Positions 24,735 through 33,230 of a DNA stretch of 64,000 nt are shown here, piece by piece. This stretch comes from Saccharospirillum sp. MSK14-1 (GTDB lineage Bacteria; Pseudomonadota; Gammaproteobacteria; Pseudomonadales; Natronospirillaceae): contig NZ_MIES01000026.1 of assembly GCF_003054965.1 (NCBI RefSeq), positions 558,001 to 622,000 on the forward strand, in the 5' to 3' direction. Below the pieces are notes generated by a model. It did no database searches. It saw only the letters and a list, made by a program, of their open reading frames with translations, and was not told the DNA's origin. The translations under genes were made by a program, and so were the position numbers. Within the stretch, counting starts at the first letter, position 1, and each line of letters starts with the position of its first letter.

Positions 24735-25640
24735 ATGTCAGCCATCAAAAGCAGCAGCCCGATCTGGCTGACCACCTTGATCACCGCCTACGCCCCCATG
24801 ATTTGGGGTACGACCTATTTAACTACCACCGAATTCCTGCCGCCGGATCGACCCTTTCTGGCCGGCGCCGTGCGTTCTTTGCCGGCCGGTCTGGCGTTGC
24901 TGTTGTTAGTACGGCGTCTGCCGCAAGGTGCCTGGTGGTGGCGTTCGGCGGTGCTGGGCGTACTCAACATCGGTGTTTTTTTCGCACTGTTGTTTGTTGC
25001 CGCCTACCGGTTACCCGGCGGCGTCGCAGCCACCTTGGGTGCGGTACAGCCGCTCTGGGTTGCCGTGTTGGCCTGGCTGGTGCTTGCAGAAAAACCGGGG
25101 CTTTGGCGACTGGGCTGGGGGCTGGCCGGTGTGGTCGGTGTGGCCTTACTGGTGCTGAAAGGTGAGCTTTGGCTCGATCCGGTTGGTTTGATGGCCGGTC
25201 TGGTGGCCATGGGCTCTATGGGCCTGGGTGTGGTGCTGACGCGCCACTGGGGTCGGCCAACCAGCATGCTGGCACTGACCGCCTGGCAGTTGATCGCTGG
25301 CGGACTCTTGCTGATGCCATTGGCGCTGTGGGTGGAAGGCCTGCCGCCGATGCTTGATGCTCGCGCCGTAGCGGGTTATCTGTGGTTGTCGATTCCCGGC
25401 TCTATTGTGGCGTATTGGTTGTGGTTTCGCGGCATTAACCAACTGCCGGTCTCGGCGGTGTCGTTTCTCGGTTTGCTGTCACCGGTGGTGGCAACCTTGT
25501 TGGGTTGGTGGGTACTGGGTCAGGCGCTCTCGGCCTGGCAATGGCTCGGCTTTCTGTTGGCGTTGGCCGCCATGCTGGCGGCGCAGTTCCAACCGAAATG
25601 GGGCCTGGGCCGGTTTAGCCCAGGTAGAGCGGGTGTTTAA
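24735..25640 (+). CDS. EamA/DMT family transporter
   Basis: This encodes 301 residues from ATG 24735, behind GAGG. An earlier in-frame ATG at 24711 lies inside the operator and is less likely. There are ten transmembrane helices in two EamA repeats. The first repeat is YAPMIWGTTYLTTTEFLP to VLAWLVLAEKP; the second runs from MAGLVAMGSMGLGVVLTRHWG to LLGWWVLGQALSAWQ. It is a drug/metabolite exporter of the RhaT-like kind; the substrate is unknown. Pairing with a divergent MarR gene suggests induction by its substrate, perhaps a phenolic. Confidence 0.9.
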   Translation: MSAIKSSSPIWLTTLITAYAPMIWGTTYLTTTEFLPPDRPFLAGAVRSLPAGLALLLLVRRLPQGAWWWRSAVLGVLNIGVFFALLFVAAYRLPGGVAATLGAVQPLWVAVLAWLVLAEKPGLWRLGWGLAGVVGVALLVLKGELWLDPVGLMAGLVAMGSMGLGVVLTRHWGRPTSMLALTAWQLIAGGLLLMPLALWVEGLPPMLDARAVAGYLWLSIPGSIVAYWLWFRGINQLPVSAVSFLGLLSPVVATLLGWWVLGQALSAWQWLGFLLALAAMLAAQFQPKWGLGRFSPGRAGV

Positions 25641-25938
25641 GCAACACCGCGTAGGTTTGCCAAAAGCCGGGCTTGGTCGGTGTGCGTGGCGATGGGTTCA
25701 TCATGGCTCCCTCTGTCGTGGAGTGTCGGTCTGGCTGTGACTATGAAAGCAGGTTAGTTGAGCCTGAATGTTAGGTAAAATATATTGCTGTTAATTAAAT
25801 GATAGCTATTGACTAATATGTGACAGGCTTTACACCTTGCCCATGGCACCGCGCCCCGCCTTGGGGTAAAGTGCACGCCCCCGCTGACCGGCGGGCTTTT
25901 TTCTCACTGCCCGATTCCACAAGAGACACCTCCTCACG
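25641..25938. other. rhlE upstream region with a terminator-like hairpin
   Basis: About 300 bases without a gene. There is an AT-rich stretch (25775-25830) with promoter-like hexamers, then a GC hairpin CCCGC (25880-25884) / GCGGG (25891-25895) followed by CTTTTTTC, ending about 36 bases before the rhlE start. It may terminate EamA transcription or act as a leader attenuator for rhlE. Confidence 0.35.
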
Positions 25939-27333
25939 ATGAGTTTTGCCCCTTTGGGCCTTGCCACCCCCTTATTGAAAGCCGTGGCCGATCAAGGTTA
26001 CGAGACGCCTTCCCCCATTCAAGCCCAAGCCATTCCCGCCGTCCTCCAGGGCCGCGATGTGATGGCGGCTGCCCAGACGGGCACAGGCAAGACGGCCGGT
26101 TTTACGCTGCCGTTGTTGCATCGTCTGAGTGAAGGGCAACGCGCTGGCAGCAACCGCGCCCGCGCCCTGATTTTAACGCCAACGCGCGAACTGGCCGCTC
26201 AGATCGGCGAAAATGTCACCGCTTACAGCAAATACCTGTCGATGCGTTCGGCCGTGGTATTCGGCGGCGTCAGCATCAACCCGCAGATGAAAGCGCTGCG
26301 TCAGGGTGTGGATGTGCTGGTGGCAACACCGGGTCGTCTGCTCGATCTGTACAACCAGAACGCGGTGCGGTTTAGCGATCTGGAAGTGCTGGTGCTGGAT
26401 GAAGCCGACCGTATGCTCGACATGGGCTTTATTAACGACATTAAGAAGATTCTTAAAGTGTTGCCGGCCAAGCGTCAGAACCTGTTGTTCTCGGCGACCT
26501 TCTCCGACGACATTCGCAAGCTGGCTAAAGGTCTGGTTAACGACCCGGTCGAAATTGACGTCAGCCCGCGTAATTCGACCGTTAAAACCGTCACGCAGAC
26601 GGTTTACACCGTCGATAAAAAGCGCAAACCGGCGCTGCTGACGCAACTGATTCAGGACGGTAACTGGCGTCAGGCGCTGGTGTTTACCAAGACCAAGCAC
26701 GGCGCTAATCGCCTGAGCGAACACCTGGAAAAGAACGGCATTCGCTCGGCGGCCATTCACGGCAACAAAAGCCAGGGTGCGCGCACCAAGGCGCTGTCCG
26801 GTTTTAAAGCGGGCAAGATTAATATTCTGGTCGCGACCGACATTGCGGCGCGTGGTCTGGATATCGATCAACTGCCGCAGGTGGTGAACTTCGATCTGCC
26901 CAACGTGCCGGAAGATTACGTGCACCGCATTGGCCGCACCGGTCGTGCGGGCGCTAAAGGCCAAGCGTATTCACTGGTCAGTGCCGATGAAGCCAAGTTG
27001 TTGGCGGCCATCGAACGCTTGACCAAGCAGACCATCACCCGCACCACGCTCGATGGTTTTGAGCCGGACCAGAACGTGCCTCATGCGCGCCCTGACGACA
27101 AACCGCGTGCGCGTCGTCCGGGTAACGGCAGTGGTGGTCGCGGTAATGCTAATGGCGGCGGACGTGGCAATGGCGGTGGCAATCGCAGCCAGGGTAACCG
27201 TAGCCAGCGTTCGAATGGCAATGGCCAGAGCCAGGGTCGTGATGGGCAAAGTCGCGATGGTCAGCCAGCACGGCGTCGACCACGCAGCGGTAACCGCTCT
27301 GGTAACCGCACGCCAAATGGCAATCGCGCTTGA
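25939..27333 (+). CDS. rhlE: DEAD-box RNA helicase RhlE
   Basis: This encodes 464 residues. All helicase motifs are visible: Q motif [55 protein letters not shown] and [10 protein letters not shown]. The start [20 protein letters not shown] is that of RhlE. After the core (about residue 375) follows a low-complexity basic tail rich in Gly, Asn, Arg, Gln and Ser with many NGGG/RGN repeats, as in RhlE tails that bind RNA. It acts in RNA remodelling and ribosome assembly, often more needed in the cold. A strong bidirectional terminator follows. Confidence 0.93.
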   Translation: MSFAPLGLATPLLKAVADQGYETPSPIQAQAIPAVLQGRDVMAAAQTGTGKTAGFTLPLLHRLSEGQRAGSNRARALILTPTRELAAQIGENVTAYSKYLSMRSAVVFGGVSINPQMKALRQGVDVLVATPGRLLDLYNQNAVRFSDLEVLVLDEADRMLDMGFINDIKKILKVLPAKRQNLLFSATFSDDIRKLAKGLVNDPVEIDVSPRNSTVKTVTQTVYTVDKKRKPALLTQLIQDGNWRQALVFTKTKHGANRLSEHLEKNGIRSAAIHGNKSQGARTKALSGFKAGKINILVATDIAARGLDIDQLPQVVNFDLPNVPEDYVHRIGRTGRAGAKGQAYSLVSADEAKLLAAIERLTKQTITRTTLDGFEPDQNVPHARPDDKPRARRPGNGSGGRGNANGGGRGNGGGNRSQGNRSQRSNGNGQSQGRDGQSRDGQPARRRPRSGNRSGNRTPNGNRA

Positions 27334-27352
27334 TCGTTCAAGCCTAAAAAAA

Positions 27353-27377
27353 AGAGCGCTTTGGCGCTCTTTTTTTA
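27353..27377 (+). terminator. bidirectional Rho-independent terminator between rhlE and gph
   Basis: AGAGCGC (27353-27359), loop TTTG, GCGCTCT (27364-27370), then seven T. A run of A on the other side makes it work for the convergent gph transcript too. Confidence 0.85.
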
Positions 27378-27394
27378 TCGCTGAAATAAACCCA

Positions 27395-28048
27395 TCAGTG
27401 TGCCAAACAGCAAGCGACCACCTCGTTAAAATGATCGGTTAACAAGAGGGGTTGATGCACATCCAGCGGCTTATTCTGATGGTAACCATAGCTGACCGCG
27501 ATGCGTGGCATACCAATGGTTTCCGCCGGTATTAAATCGTTGACTGAGTCGCCAACCATCATCGCTTCGCGGGTACTAATACCAAAACGATCACACAGAA
27601 TTTGCAGACTTTGCGGGTCGGGTTTGGGACGGTCAACTTCATCGCCACACAGCACTTCGTCGAAGGCGTCGGCCAGTTCCAGTTGGCGTAAAAAAGGTTC
27701 GGTGTAGTGCGACGATTTGTTGGTCACGCAGGCGAGTTTTAAACCGGCCTTTCTTAATGCAGCCAGGCCTGTTCGCACGCCTGGATAACACACCGCATTA
27801 CCCAACGTTTGTTCGTAGTAATGGCGAAACCGTTCGAGTGCCTGCTCGGATGGCAGATCCATAGCGCGAAATGCCAGCGCGCGTTCGATCAGTTTTTGCG
27901 GGCCGTTACCGACCCAGACACGCACCTGATCGTCGTTGCAAACCTCGCCACCCAGTTCCGCCAAAACGCCGTTCACTGCTTCGGTCAAACCCGGCACGCT
28001 GTCGACCAGCGTACCGTCCAGGTCGAACAAAACGGCCTTTAATGTCAC
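27395..28048 (-). CDS. gph: phosphoglycolate phosphatase (HAD family)
   Basis: This encodes 217 residues with a GTG start at 28048 overlapping the stop of the upstream HAD gene (GTGA). Motifs: LFDLDGTLVDS (nucleophile Asp9, acid Asp11), VTNKSS (motif II), KPDPQSL (motif III Lys) and MVGDSVNDL (motif IV). A helical cap lies between motif I and II. The GVLAELGGE / WVGNGPQKLIERAL cap matches Gph. It hydrolyses 2-phosphoglycolate formed by DNA repair. It is the third gene in rpe-HAD-gph, an order related to the rpe-gph pairing of many gammaproteobacteria. Confidence 0.9.
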   Translation of the reverse strand: MTLKAVLFDLDGTLVDSVPGLTEAVNGVLAELGGEVCNDDQVRVWVGNGPQKLIERALAFRAMDLPSEQALERFRHYYEQTLGNAVCYPGVRTGLAALRKAGLKLACVTNKSSHYTEPFLRQLELADAFDEVLCGDEVDRPKPDPQSLQILCDRFGISTREAMMVGDSVNDLIPAETIGMPRIAVSYGYHQNKPLDVHQPLLLTDHFNEVVACCLAH

Positions 28049-28875
28049 AGCGAAAATCCGTAGCGATCCGCGAGGAAATAAGCGATGGCGTGGTCGGTGT
28101 TTTTGCCGATGGTTTGGGTCGCCATGGCTTTCAATTCGGGCAAACCATTTTCCATGGCGTAAGCTTCGTCGGCGCGTTCAAACATGGCGATGTCATTGTC
28201 GGAATCGCCAAAACAAATCAGCTTTTTAGCGCCGGTTTGCTCTTGTAAATATTTGACTGCGTCGCCTTTGGTGCCTTCGACATGATGAATATCGAGCCAG
28301 TAATAGCCGTCGTGATACATGTCCGAACCGGCATAGACTTGTACCCCGGGAATGTCGGCCAGTTCTTCAGCCATATAGAGCACGCGGGCGTTTTCGGTGA
28401 GTGCGAAAATGTTAAACACCGTGCCTTCAATGACGTTGAAATCGTTGTGGCGTTGGATGCTGATGGCCTGACTTTCCATATAACGCACCCAGCGTTGTTC
28501 GCGCTCATTATTGGAATCGCGTACCGCTGCGCCGATGCGGTTTTCGTCATTCAAAACATTGGCCATGGCGTTGATGCCGTGGGCGTCCAAACGTTTGCAC
28601 ACTTCGAGAAATTCGCTGCGATCGAGCGGGCGAGTATGAATAGAACGATCGTCGTTTAAGTCCCAGATCAATACGCCGTTTTTATACGCCTGCGGATGTT
28701 TAAAGCGCATGTCTGGCAGTGCTTCGCGGGCGCCCTGTGGCAGTCGACCCGTGGCGACGGTCCAGGCAATGCCCCGTTGATCGAGTTCGTGCAAGGCACG
28801 GCGGGTGACATCAGAAATACGTTCGTCGGCATCAATCAACGTACCGTCGAGATCAAACACCAATAATTCGTCCAC
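28045..28875 (-). CDS. Cof-type HAD phosphatase
   Basis: This encodes 276 residues from GTG 28875, preceded by GGAG. The frame stays open upstream into rpe, but that part is not homologous to HAD proteins. Motif I is LLVFDLDGTLIDA, motif II is TVATGR, and the Lys motif lies near KGDAVKYLQEQ. Motif IV is CFGDSDNDIAMFERA, and the tail is the typical AYAMENGLPELKAMA. This is the Cof/type IIB subfamily, which dephosphorylates sugar phosphates, nucleotides or flavins. The substrate is not predictable. It overlaps gph by four bases and follows rpe by 25. Confidence 0.88.
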   Translation of the reverse strand: MDELLVFDLDGTLIDADERISDVTRRALHELDQRGIAWTVATGRLPQGAREALPDMRFKHPQAYKNGVLIWDLNDDRSIHTRPLDRSEFLEVCKRLDAHGINAMANVLNDENRIGAAVRDSNNEREQRWVRYMESQAISIQRHNDFNVIEGTVFNIFALTENARVLYMAEELADIPGVQVYAGSDMYHDGYYWLDIHHVEGTKGDAVKYLQEQTGAKKLICFGDSDNDIAMFERADEAYAMENGLPELKAMATQTIGKNTDHAIAYFLADRYGFSL

Positions 28876-28900
28876 GGAGGCTCCGTTCGTCAGTAAAAAG

Positions 28901-29578
28901 TTAACCGCACTGGGCGGCAGCAAGTTCGGCGCGCATTGCGCGGATCGGGTCGGCGTAGTCGTCGGCGCCGAAAATGGCACTGCCGGCAACAAAGGTATCG
29001 GCGCCGGCTTCGGCGATGGCGCGGATGTTGTCGACCTTGACGCCGCCGTCGACTTCCAGGCGAATATTGCGTTCGCTGGCGTCGATGAGCTCTCGGGCGT
29101 CGCGCAGTTTATCAAGCGCAGTGGGAATAAAGCTCTGGCCACCAAAGCCCGGGTTCACCGACATGATCAGCACCTGATCGATTTTATCCATTACGTAGTC
29201 GAGGTAGGTCAGCGGTGTGGCCGGGTTGAACACCAGGCCGGCGCGGCAGCCACCATCGCGTATCAGTTGCAGTGTGCGGTCGATGTGATCGCTGGCTTCC
29301 GGGTGGAACTGAATGGTGGTGGCACCCGCCTCAATAAAGTCGCCAATCAGCCGATCAACCGGAGACACCATCAGATGCACATCCAGCGGTGCCGTGACAC
29401 CATAGTCACGCAACGCCCGGCAGAACATCGGGCCCATGGTCAGGTTGGGTACGTAATGGTTATCCATCACATCGAAATGTACCCAGTCGGCACCCGCGGC
29501 CAGAACGGCGGCGGTGTCCTCGCCCAGGCGAGCAAAATCGGCGGAGAGTATGGACGGCGCTATGACAAAATCTGACAT
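28901..29578 (-). CDS. rpe: ribulose-phosphate 3-epimerase
   Basis: This encodes 225 residues from ATG 29578. Rpe signatures are complete: [34 protein letters not shown] (metal His and Asp), [25 protein letters not shown] and LEVDGGV. It interconverts ribulose-5-phosphate and xylulose-5-phosphate in the pentose phosphate pathway. The zinc ligands His and Asp are present in each motif. It is first in an operon with two HAD phosphatases. A longer upstream reading is rejected because the family starts at [11 protein letters not shown]. Confidence 0.95.
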   Translation of the reverse strand: MSDFVIAPSILSADFARLGEDTAAVLAAGADWVHFDVMDNHYVPNLTMGPMFCRALRDYGVTAPLDVHLMVSPVDRLIGDFIEAGATTIQFHPEASDHIDRTLQLIRDGGCRAGLVFNPATPLTYLDYVMDKIDQVLIMSVNPGFGGQSFIPTALDKLRDARELIDASERNIRLEVDGGVKVDNIRAIAEAGADTFVAGSAIFGADDYADPIRAMRAELAAAQCG

Positions 29579-30437
29579 CGGCAGGCGGTCTCTAGGCAGG
29601 CGGATTGCCCATTGTAGTGACGGCCGGGGGCAGGTCAAACGACGTCTGCTCGCCGGGCTGCTATTCACCCTGATTCCATGGCTGGCGGCCGCCGAAGCGC
29701 TGGATCAGGCTCGTCAGAATCACATGAATGATCTGGCCACCTATTACCGCAACGCTCTGCGCGGTGAGGAAGTGGTTGAACTGAGCGCCAGCGGCGAAAC
29801 CTTCCTAGGCCTGTGGTTGGAGCAACGCACCGGTACGCCACAGGGTGGTATCTTGCTGTTGCACGATCAGGGTCATCAGGCCGATTGGGCGTTTCGTTTG
29901 CAACAGACGCGGTCTTATTTACCCGACGTGGGCTGGAATACGCTGTCGATCACGCTGCCAAGAACGCCGGATGATTTAACCGATGCCGATTACGATCGCC
30001 TGACCATGGCGCGGGTCAATGCAGGCGTACAGCGATTGATACAGGAAGGACAGTTTAACCTGGTGCTGCTGGGCTATGGCGAAGGGGCATACTGGGCCGC
30101 TCGTTACCTAGCCATGACCGGCGCGCCGCCAGAAAACTTTGGGTATGCCTTAATGATGGTGGATGCCACGCCCGACCGGGCCGACCTGCCGGATTTGATC
30201 GGCCAACTGGAGGTCCCGGTGCTCGACCTGATGTTCAACCGCGACAACTGGGCTAAGCGCAATGCCCGCGAACGCAAAGCCGAAGCCGCCCGCAACCAGC
30301 TGGAAAACTACCTGCTGATCGAAGACGCCCCAGATGGAACCTTTCTCGGTGAACCCAACCCCAGCCGGACCACCCGGCGTTTGTGGGGATGGCTGCGTTC
30401 CAACGCAGCCGGTCAGGAAGTCGATGTTAAGCAATAG
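29562..30437 (+). CDS. DUF3530 family alpha/beta-hydrolase-like exported protein
   Basis: This encodes about 291 residues from ATG 29562, overlapping the rpe start by 17 bases on the other strand. Start choice is uncertain: the hydrophobic signal ([18 protein letters not shown]) begins some 30 residues in, and no closer ATG/GTG/TTG is in frame. DUF3530 features are [28 protein letters not shown] and [17 protein letters not shown], where a Gly-x-Gly-x-Gly elbow holds Glu instead of the usual Ser. [13 protein letters not shown] follows. It is probably a periplasmic protein with a hydrolase fold and unknown, possibly non-catalytic, function. Confidence 0.75.
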   Translation: MTKSDIGRRSLGRRIAHCSDGRGQVKRRLLAGLLFTLIPWLAAAEALDQARQNHMNDLATYYRNALRGEEVVELSASGETFLGLWLEQRTGTPQGGILLLHDQGHQADWAFRLQQTRSYLPDVGWNTLSITLPRTPDDLTDADYDRLTMARVNAGVQRLIQEGQFNLVLLGYGEGAYWAARYLAMTGAPPENFGYALMMVDATPDRADLPDLIGQLEVPVLDLMFNRDNWAKRNARERKAEAARNQLENYLLIEDAPDGTFLGEPNPSRTTRRLWGWLRSNAAGQEVDVKQ

Positions 30438-30553
30438 AGCTGTGATATAGTTCACACACGAAAATGCGACTGATTGCTAACTTCAAAGCCAGGGTCGGTT
30501 GTTGAAATATTAGCCAAGCCGACATTGATGGCCGCGATGGCAGGAGACTCGGG

Positions 30554-32134
30554 ATGAAACCCTCCGAAGCTGTAGTTCCGGAAACAGTTCCCGTTGGCGC
30601 CGAATGGAGCGCCGACAACACCAGCGATCTGCTGGTTCGGTTGGCCCAGGAAAAAGGACTGGGCAACCTGATGCAGCGCATTCTGCGCGAAGCGCGTGGT
30701 TTGACCGGTGCTGAGGGCGGCACCTTCTACCGCTTTATCGACGATGGCGACAACTCCCGTCTGGCGTTCTCCGTGGTTCACAATACCGTGCTCGGCATTG
30801 AGGCCATGATCAACGAAGGACAGGATCAAGGCTGGCCGCCGATTCAGTTGTACAAAGACGGCGAACCCAATCACCGCAATGTGGCTTCCCACGTTGGTCT
30901 GACCCGTCAGGCCGTGAACATTCCCGATGTCTACGACGCCGAGATGTTCGACTTTACCGGCACCCGCCATTTTGACGCGGCGCACGACTACCGTTCCCAG
31001 TCCATGCTGACGCTGCCGCTGCTCAACCATGAAGATGAAATCATCGGCGTGATGCAGCTGATCAACGCCCGCGACGCCGACGGCATCACCCGTCCGTTCT
31101 CGCCGGAAGATCAGGCCACCGTTCAGGCCATGGCCAAGTTTGCGGCCATCACGCTCGATAATCAGCTGCTGGTACAGAGCCACAAAGACTTGCTCGATGC
31201 CTTTATTCAGGCGTTGGCGCGCATCATTGACGTGCGTTCGGCACACACCTCGGCGCACTGTCAGCGCATTCCGGTACTCACCGAACTGATCGCTCAGGCG
31301 GCCTGCGAAGACACCGATGGCGTCTTCGCTGACTTCAACCTCAACGATGATGAATGGTACGAGCTGCACGTCGCGGCCTGGTTGCACGATTGCGGTAAGC
31401 TGGCGACCTCGGAAAACGTGCTGAACAAAGGTCGCAAACTGCAAAAACTGCACGACGGTTTTGAGTCGGTGCGTGCCCGCTTTGCCTCCGCCGTTGCTGT
31501 AGCGCAAAGCGACGACGAAAAAGCCGCGCTGCGCGACGATATGGAGTTCGTTGAACAGGTCAACCGTGGCGGTGAATTTATGTCCGACGAATACAAAGCC
31601 CGCATCGAACGCATCGCCACCGGCACCTGGCCGGATGCCTACGGCGAGCCGCGACCGCTGCTGACGGAAGACGAGGTGTACAACCTCAACATCACCCGCG
31701 GCACCATCAACAACGAAGAACGCGCCGAGATTAACCGTCATATCGACATCACCATCGACATTCTCGAAGGCCTGCCGTTCCCGCCGAAATTGCGCCGGGT
31801 ACCGGAATACGCCGGTGGTCACCACGAACGCATGGATGGCAAAGGCTACCCGCGCGGCTTAACGCGCGACCAGCTGTCCATTCCTGCGAGAATGATGGGC
31901 GTCGCTGACATCTTCGAAGCCCTGACCGCCAAAGAGCGTCCCTACAAACCGCCGATGCCATTGAGCCAGGCGTTTACCATCCTGCGTCGCATGCGCGACG
32001 ACAACCACATCGACGGCGACGTCTTTGAACTGTTCCTGCGCAGTGGTAAGTGGCGCAAGTATGCGCAAGATCATCTGCTGCCGGAGCAGGATGATATTGA
32101 AGATGTGGAGCCGTTCATAACGGGAGACGCCTGA
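30554..32134 (+). CDS. GAF domain-HD-GYP phosphohydrolase
   Basis: This encodes 526 residues, ribosome site AGGAGA. Residues about 25-205 are a GAF sensor domain. The HD-GYP part starts with HTSAH (231-235) and has the metal-binding HD at 278-279 (LHDCGKLA), His396 in NRHIDIT, and HHERMDGKGYP at 423-433. It should hydrolyse cyclic di-GMP or a related nucleotide in response to the ligand sensed by GAF. An insertion of roughly 90 residues separates HDCGK from the following helix, larger than in standard HD-GYP proteins. A terminator follows, and the gene end lies in a dispersed repeat. Confidence 0.9.
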   Translation: MKPSEAVVPETVPVGAEWSADNTSDLLVRLAQEKGLGNLMQRILREARGLTGAEGGTFYRFIDDGDNSRLAFSVVHNTVLGIEAMINEGQDQGWPPIQLYKDGEPNHRNVASHVGLTRQAVNIPDVYDAEMFDFTGTRHFDAAHDYRSQSMLTLPLLNHEDEIIGVMQLINARDADGITRPFSPEDQATVQAMAKFAAITLDNQLLVQSHKDLLDAFIQALARIIDVRSAHTSAHCQRIPVLTELIAQAACEDTDGVFADFNLNDDEWYELHVAAWLHDCGKLATSENVLNKGRKLQKLHDGFESVRARFASAVAVAQSDDEKAALRDDMEFVEQVNRGGEFMSDEYKARIERIATGTWPDAYGEPRPLLTEDEVYNLNITRGTINNEERAEINRHIDITIDILEGLPFPPKLRRVPEYAGGHHERMDGKGYPRGLTRDQLSIPARMMGVADIFEALTAKERPYKPPMPLSQAFTILRRMRDDNHIDGDVFELFLRSGKWRKYAQDHLLPEQDDIEDVEPFITGDA

Positions 32135-32154
32135 CGCTCAACGGAAGACGCTGG
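32122..32154. repeat. dispersed GGGAGACGC/TGACG repeat, left copy
   Basis: The segment contains GGAGACGCCTGACG (32123-32136), which supplies the last codons and stop of the HD-GYP gene, and a second GGAAGACGC. It is inverted relative to 32203-32225 across the terminator and related to 62351-62418. Confidence 0.55.
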
Positions 32155-32160
32155 ATAGCA

Positions 32161-32189
32161 AAAAGGCACCCAAGGGTGCCTTTTTTTTG
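32161..32189 (+). terminator. Rho-independent terminator after the HD-GYP gene
   Basis: GGCACCC (32166-32172) and GGGTGCC (32175-32181) form the stem, with A-run before and eight T after. It also fits the convergent cioB transcript. Confidence 0.85.
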
Positions 32190-32202
32190 TAGCGTGCGTT
32201 TA

Positions 32203-32225
32203 GCGTCTCCCGTCAAGCGTCTCCT
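32203..32225. repeat. dispersed GGGAGACGC/TGACG repeat, right copy
   Basis: Its reverse complement holds GGAGACGCTTGACG (32212-32225), 13 of 14 identical to 32123-32136. The copies flank the terminator as an inverted pair between convergent genes. Confidence 0.55.
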
Positions 32226-32231
32226 GCCACC

Positions 32232-33230
32232 TCAGTGATAACGCAAGGTGGTGGATTTCCCCCAAAACACCCGATACGCATACACCGTATACGCCAGAAT
32301 CAGCGGCAGTACGATGGCGACGCCGACGCCGATAAAGCGCAGTGAGGCTTCGGCGCTGGCGGCGTCGGTGGCGGTGATGCGGCCAGGGACGACCTCCGGG
32401 AAGAAGCTGTAAGCCAAGCCAAAGAAGCTCAGTACAAACAGGAAGGCCGTGGCGGCAAACGGCAGCCAGCAGCCGACGTCGCCACGCGTTGGCACCTGAC
32501 GCAGATACTGGTCGGCTACGACAATCAGCACCAGACACATCAATGGAATCGGTACCAGCAGAATGACCGCCGGCAGCGTAAACCAGCGCTCGGCGACGGC
32601 CGGGCTGAGCAACGGATTCACAATGCTGATGGCGGCCAGACCAATGGCTGCCAGCCAACCGCAATAGCGCGACCAGCGCGCCGCCCGCACTTGCAGTTCA
32701 CCTTCGGTTTTCATCACCAGCCAGGCGCCGCCGATGTAGGCGAAGGCGGCGGTGACGCACACCGCGCTCAAGGCGGCAAAACCGTAAGCGGTCGGACTGT
32801 CATCAAAACCGAGCACGTAGCGGCCGAGCATATAGCCTTGAGTTGCCGCGGAAATGATCGAGCCGGCTTTGAAGGCGTAGTCCCAAAAACGCCGGTGCCC
32901 GGTCACTGCCTTGGCACGAAAGTCGAAAGAGACGCCGCGCAGAATCAAACCCAGCATTAAAATGGCGGCGGGCAGATAGAGTTCGCGCAACACCAGCGAA
33001 TGCGCTTCGGGAAAGGCGATCAGCAGAATGCCAACGGCCAGCACCAGCCAGGTTTCGTTGGCATCCCAGAACGGGCCAATGGAGGCAATCATGCCGTCGC
33101 GCTGGGTTTCGTTATCGAGCGGTAGCAAGACGCCAACGCCCAGGTCGTAGCCGTCGAGTACGGCATAAACCAGCACCGCCAGACCCATCAAAAACAAAAA
33201 GATATAGGGCAACCAGTCACCGGGAATCAT
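32232..33230 (-). CDS. cioB: cytochrome bd-type quinol oxidase subunit II (CioB/CydB)
   Basis: This encodes 332 residues. It is a CydB/CioB membrane subunit with eight or more helices. The hallmark N-terminus LVYAVLDGYDLGVGVLLPL is followed by GPFWDANETWLVLAVGILLIAFPEA. LILRGVSFDFRAKA is typical of the family. Its ATG overlaps the cioA stop (33227-33230). With CioA it forms the heme bd-type quinol oxidase of the inner membrane. The short C-terminus lacks extra domains. No small CydX-like gene could be seen downstream before the terminator region. Confidence 0.93.
   Translation of the reverse strand: MIPGDWLPYIFLFLMGLAVLVYAVLDGYDLGVGVLLPLDNETQRDGMIASIGPFWDANETWLVLAVGILLIAFPEAHSLVLRELYLPAAILMLGLILRGVSFDFRAKAVTGHRRFWDYAFKAGSIISAATQGYMLGRYVLGFDDSPTAYGFAALSAVCVTAAFAYIGGAWLVMKTEGELQVRAARWSRYCGWLAAIGLAAISIVNPLLSPAVAERWFTLPAVILLVPIPLMCLVLIVVADQYLRQVPTRGDVGCWLPFAATAFLFVLSFFGLAYSFFPEVVPGRITATDAASAEASLRFIGVGVAIVLPLILAYTVYAYRVFWGKSTTLRYH

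Noticed and set aside
27121-27333. Simple-sequence repeats at the 3' end of rhlE
   Set aside because: They encode the low-complexity Gly/Asn/Arg tail normal for RhlE, not a separate repeat array or CRISPR.
28876-29145. Upstream extension of the Cof-type HAD gene
   Set aside because: It overlaps rpe out of frame and has a Ser/Pro/Ala-rich non-homologous sequence; GTG 28875 with GGAG is a better start.
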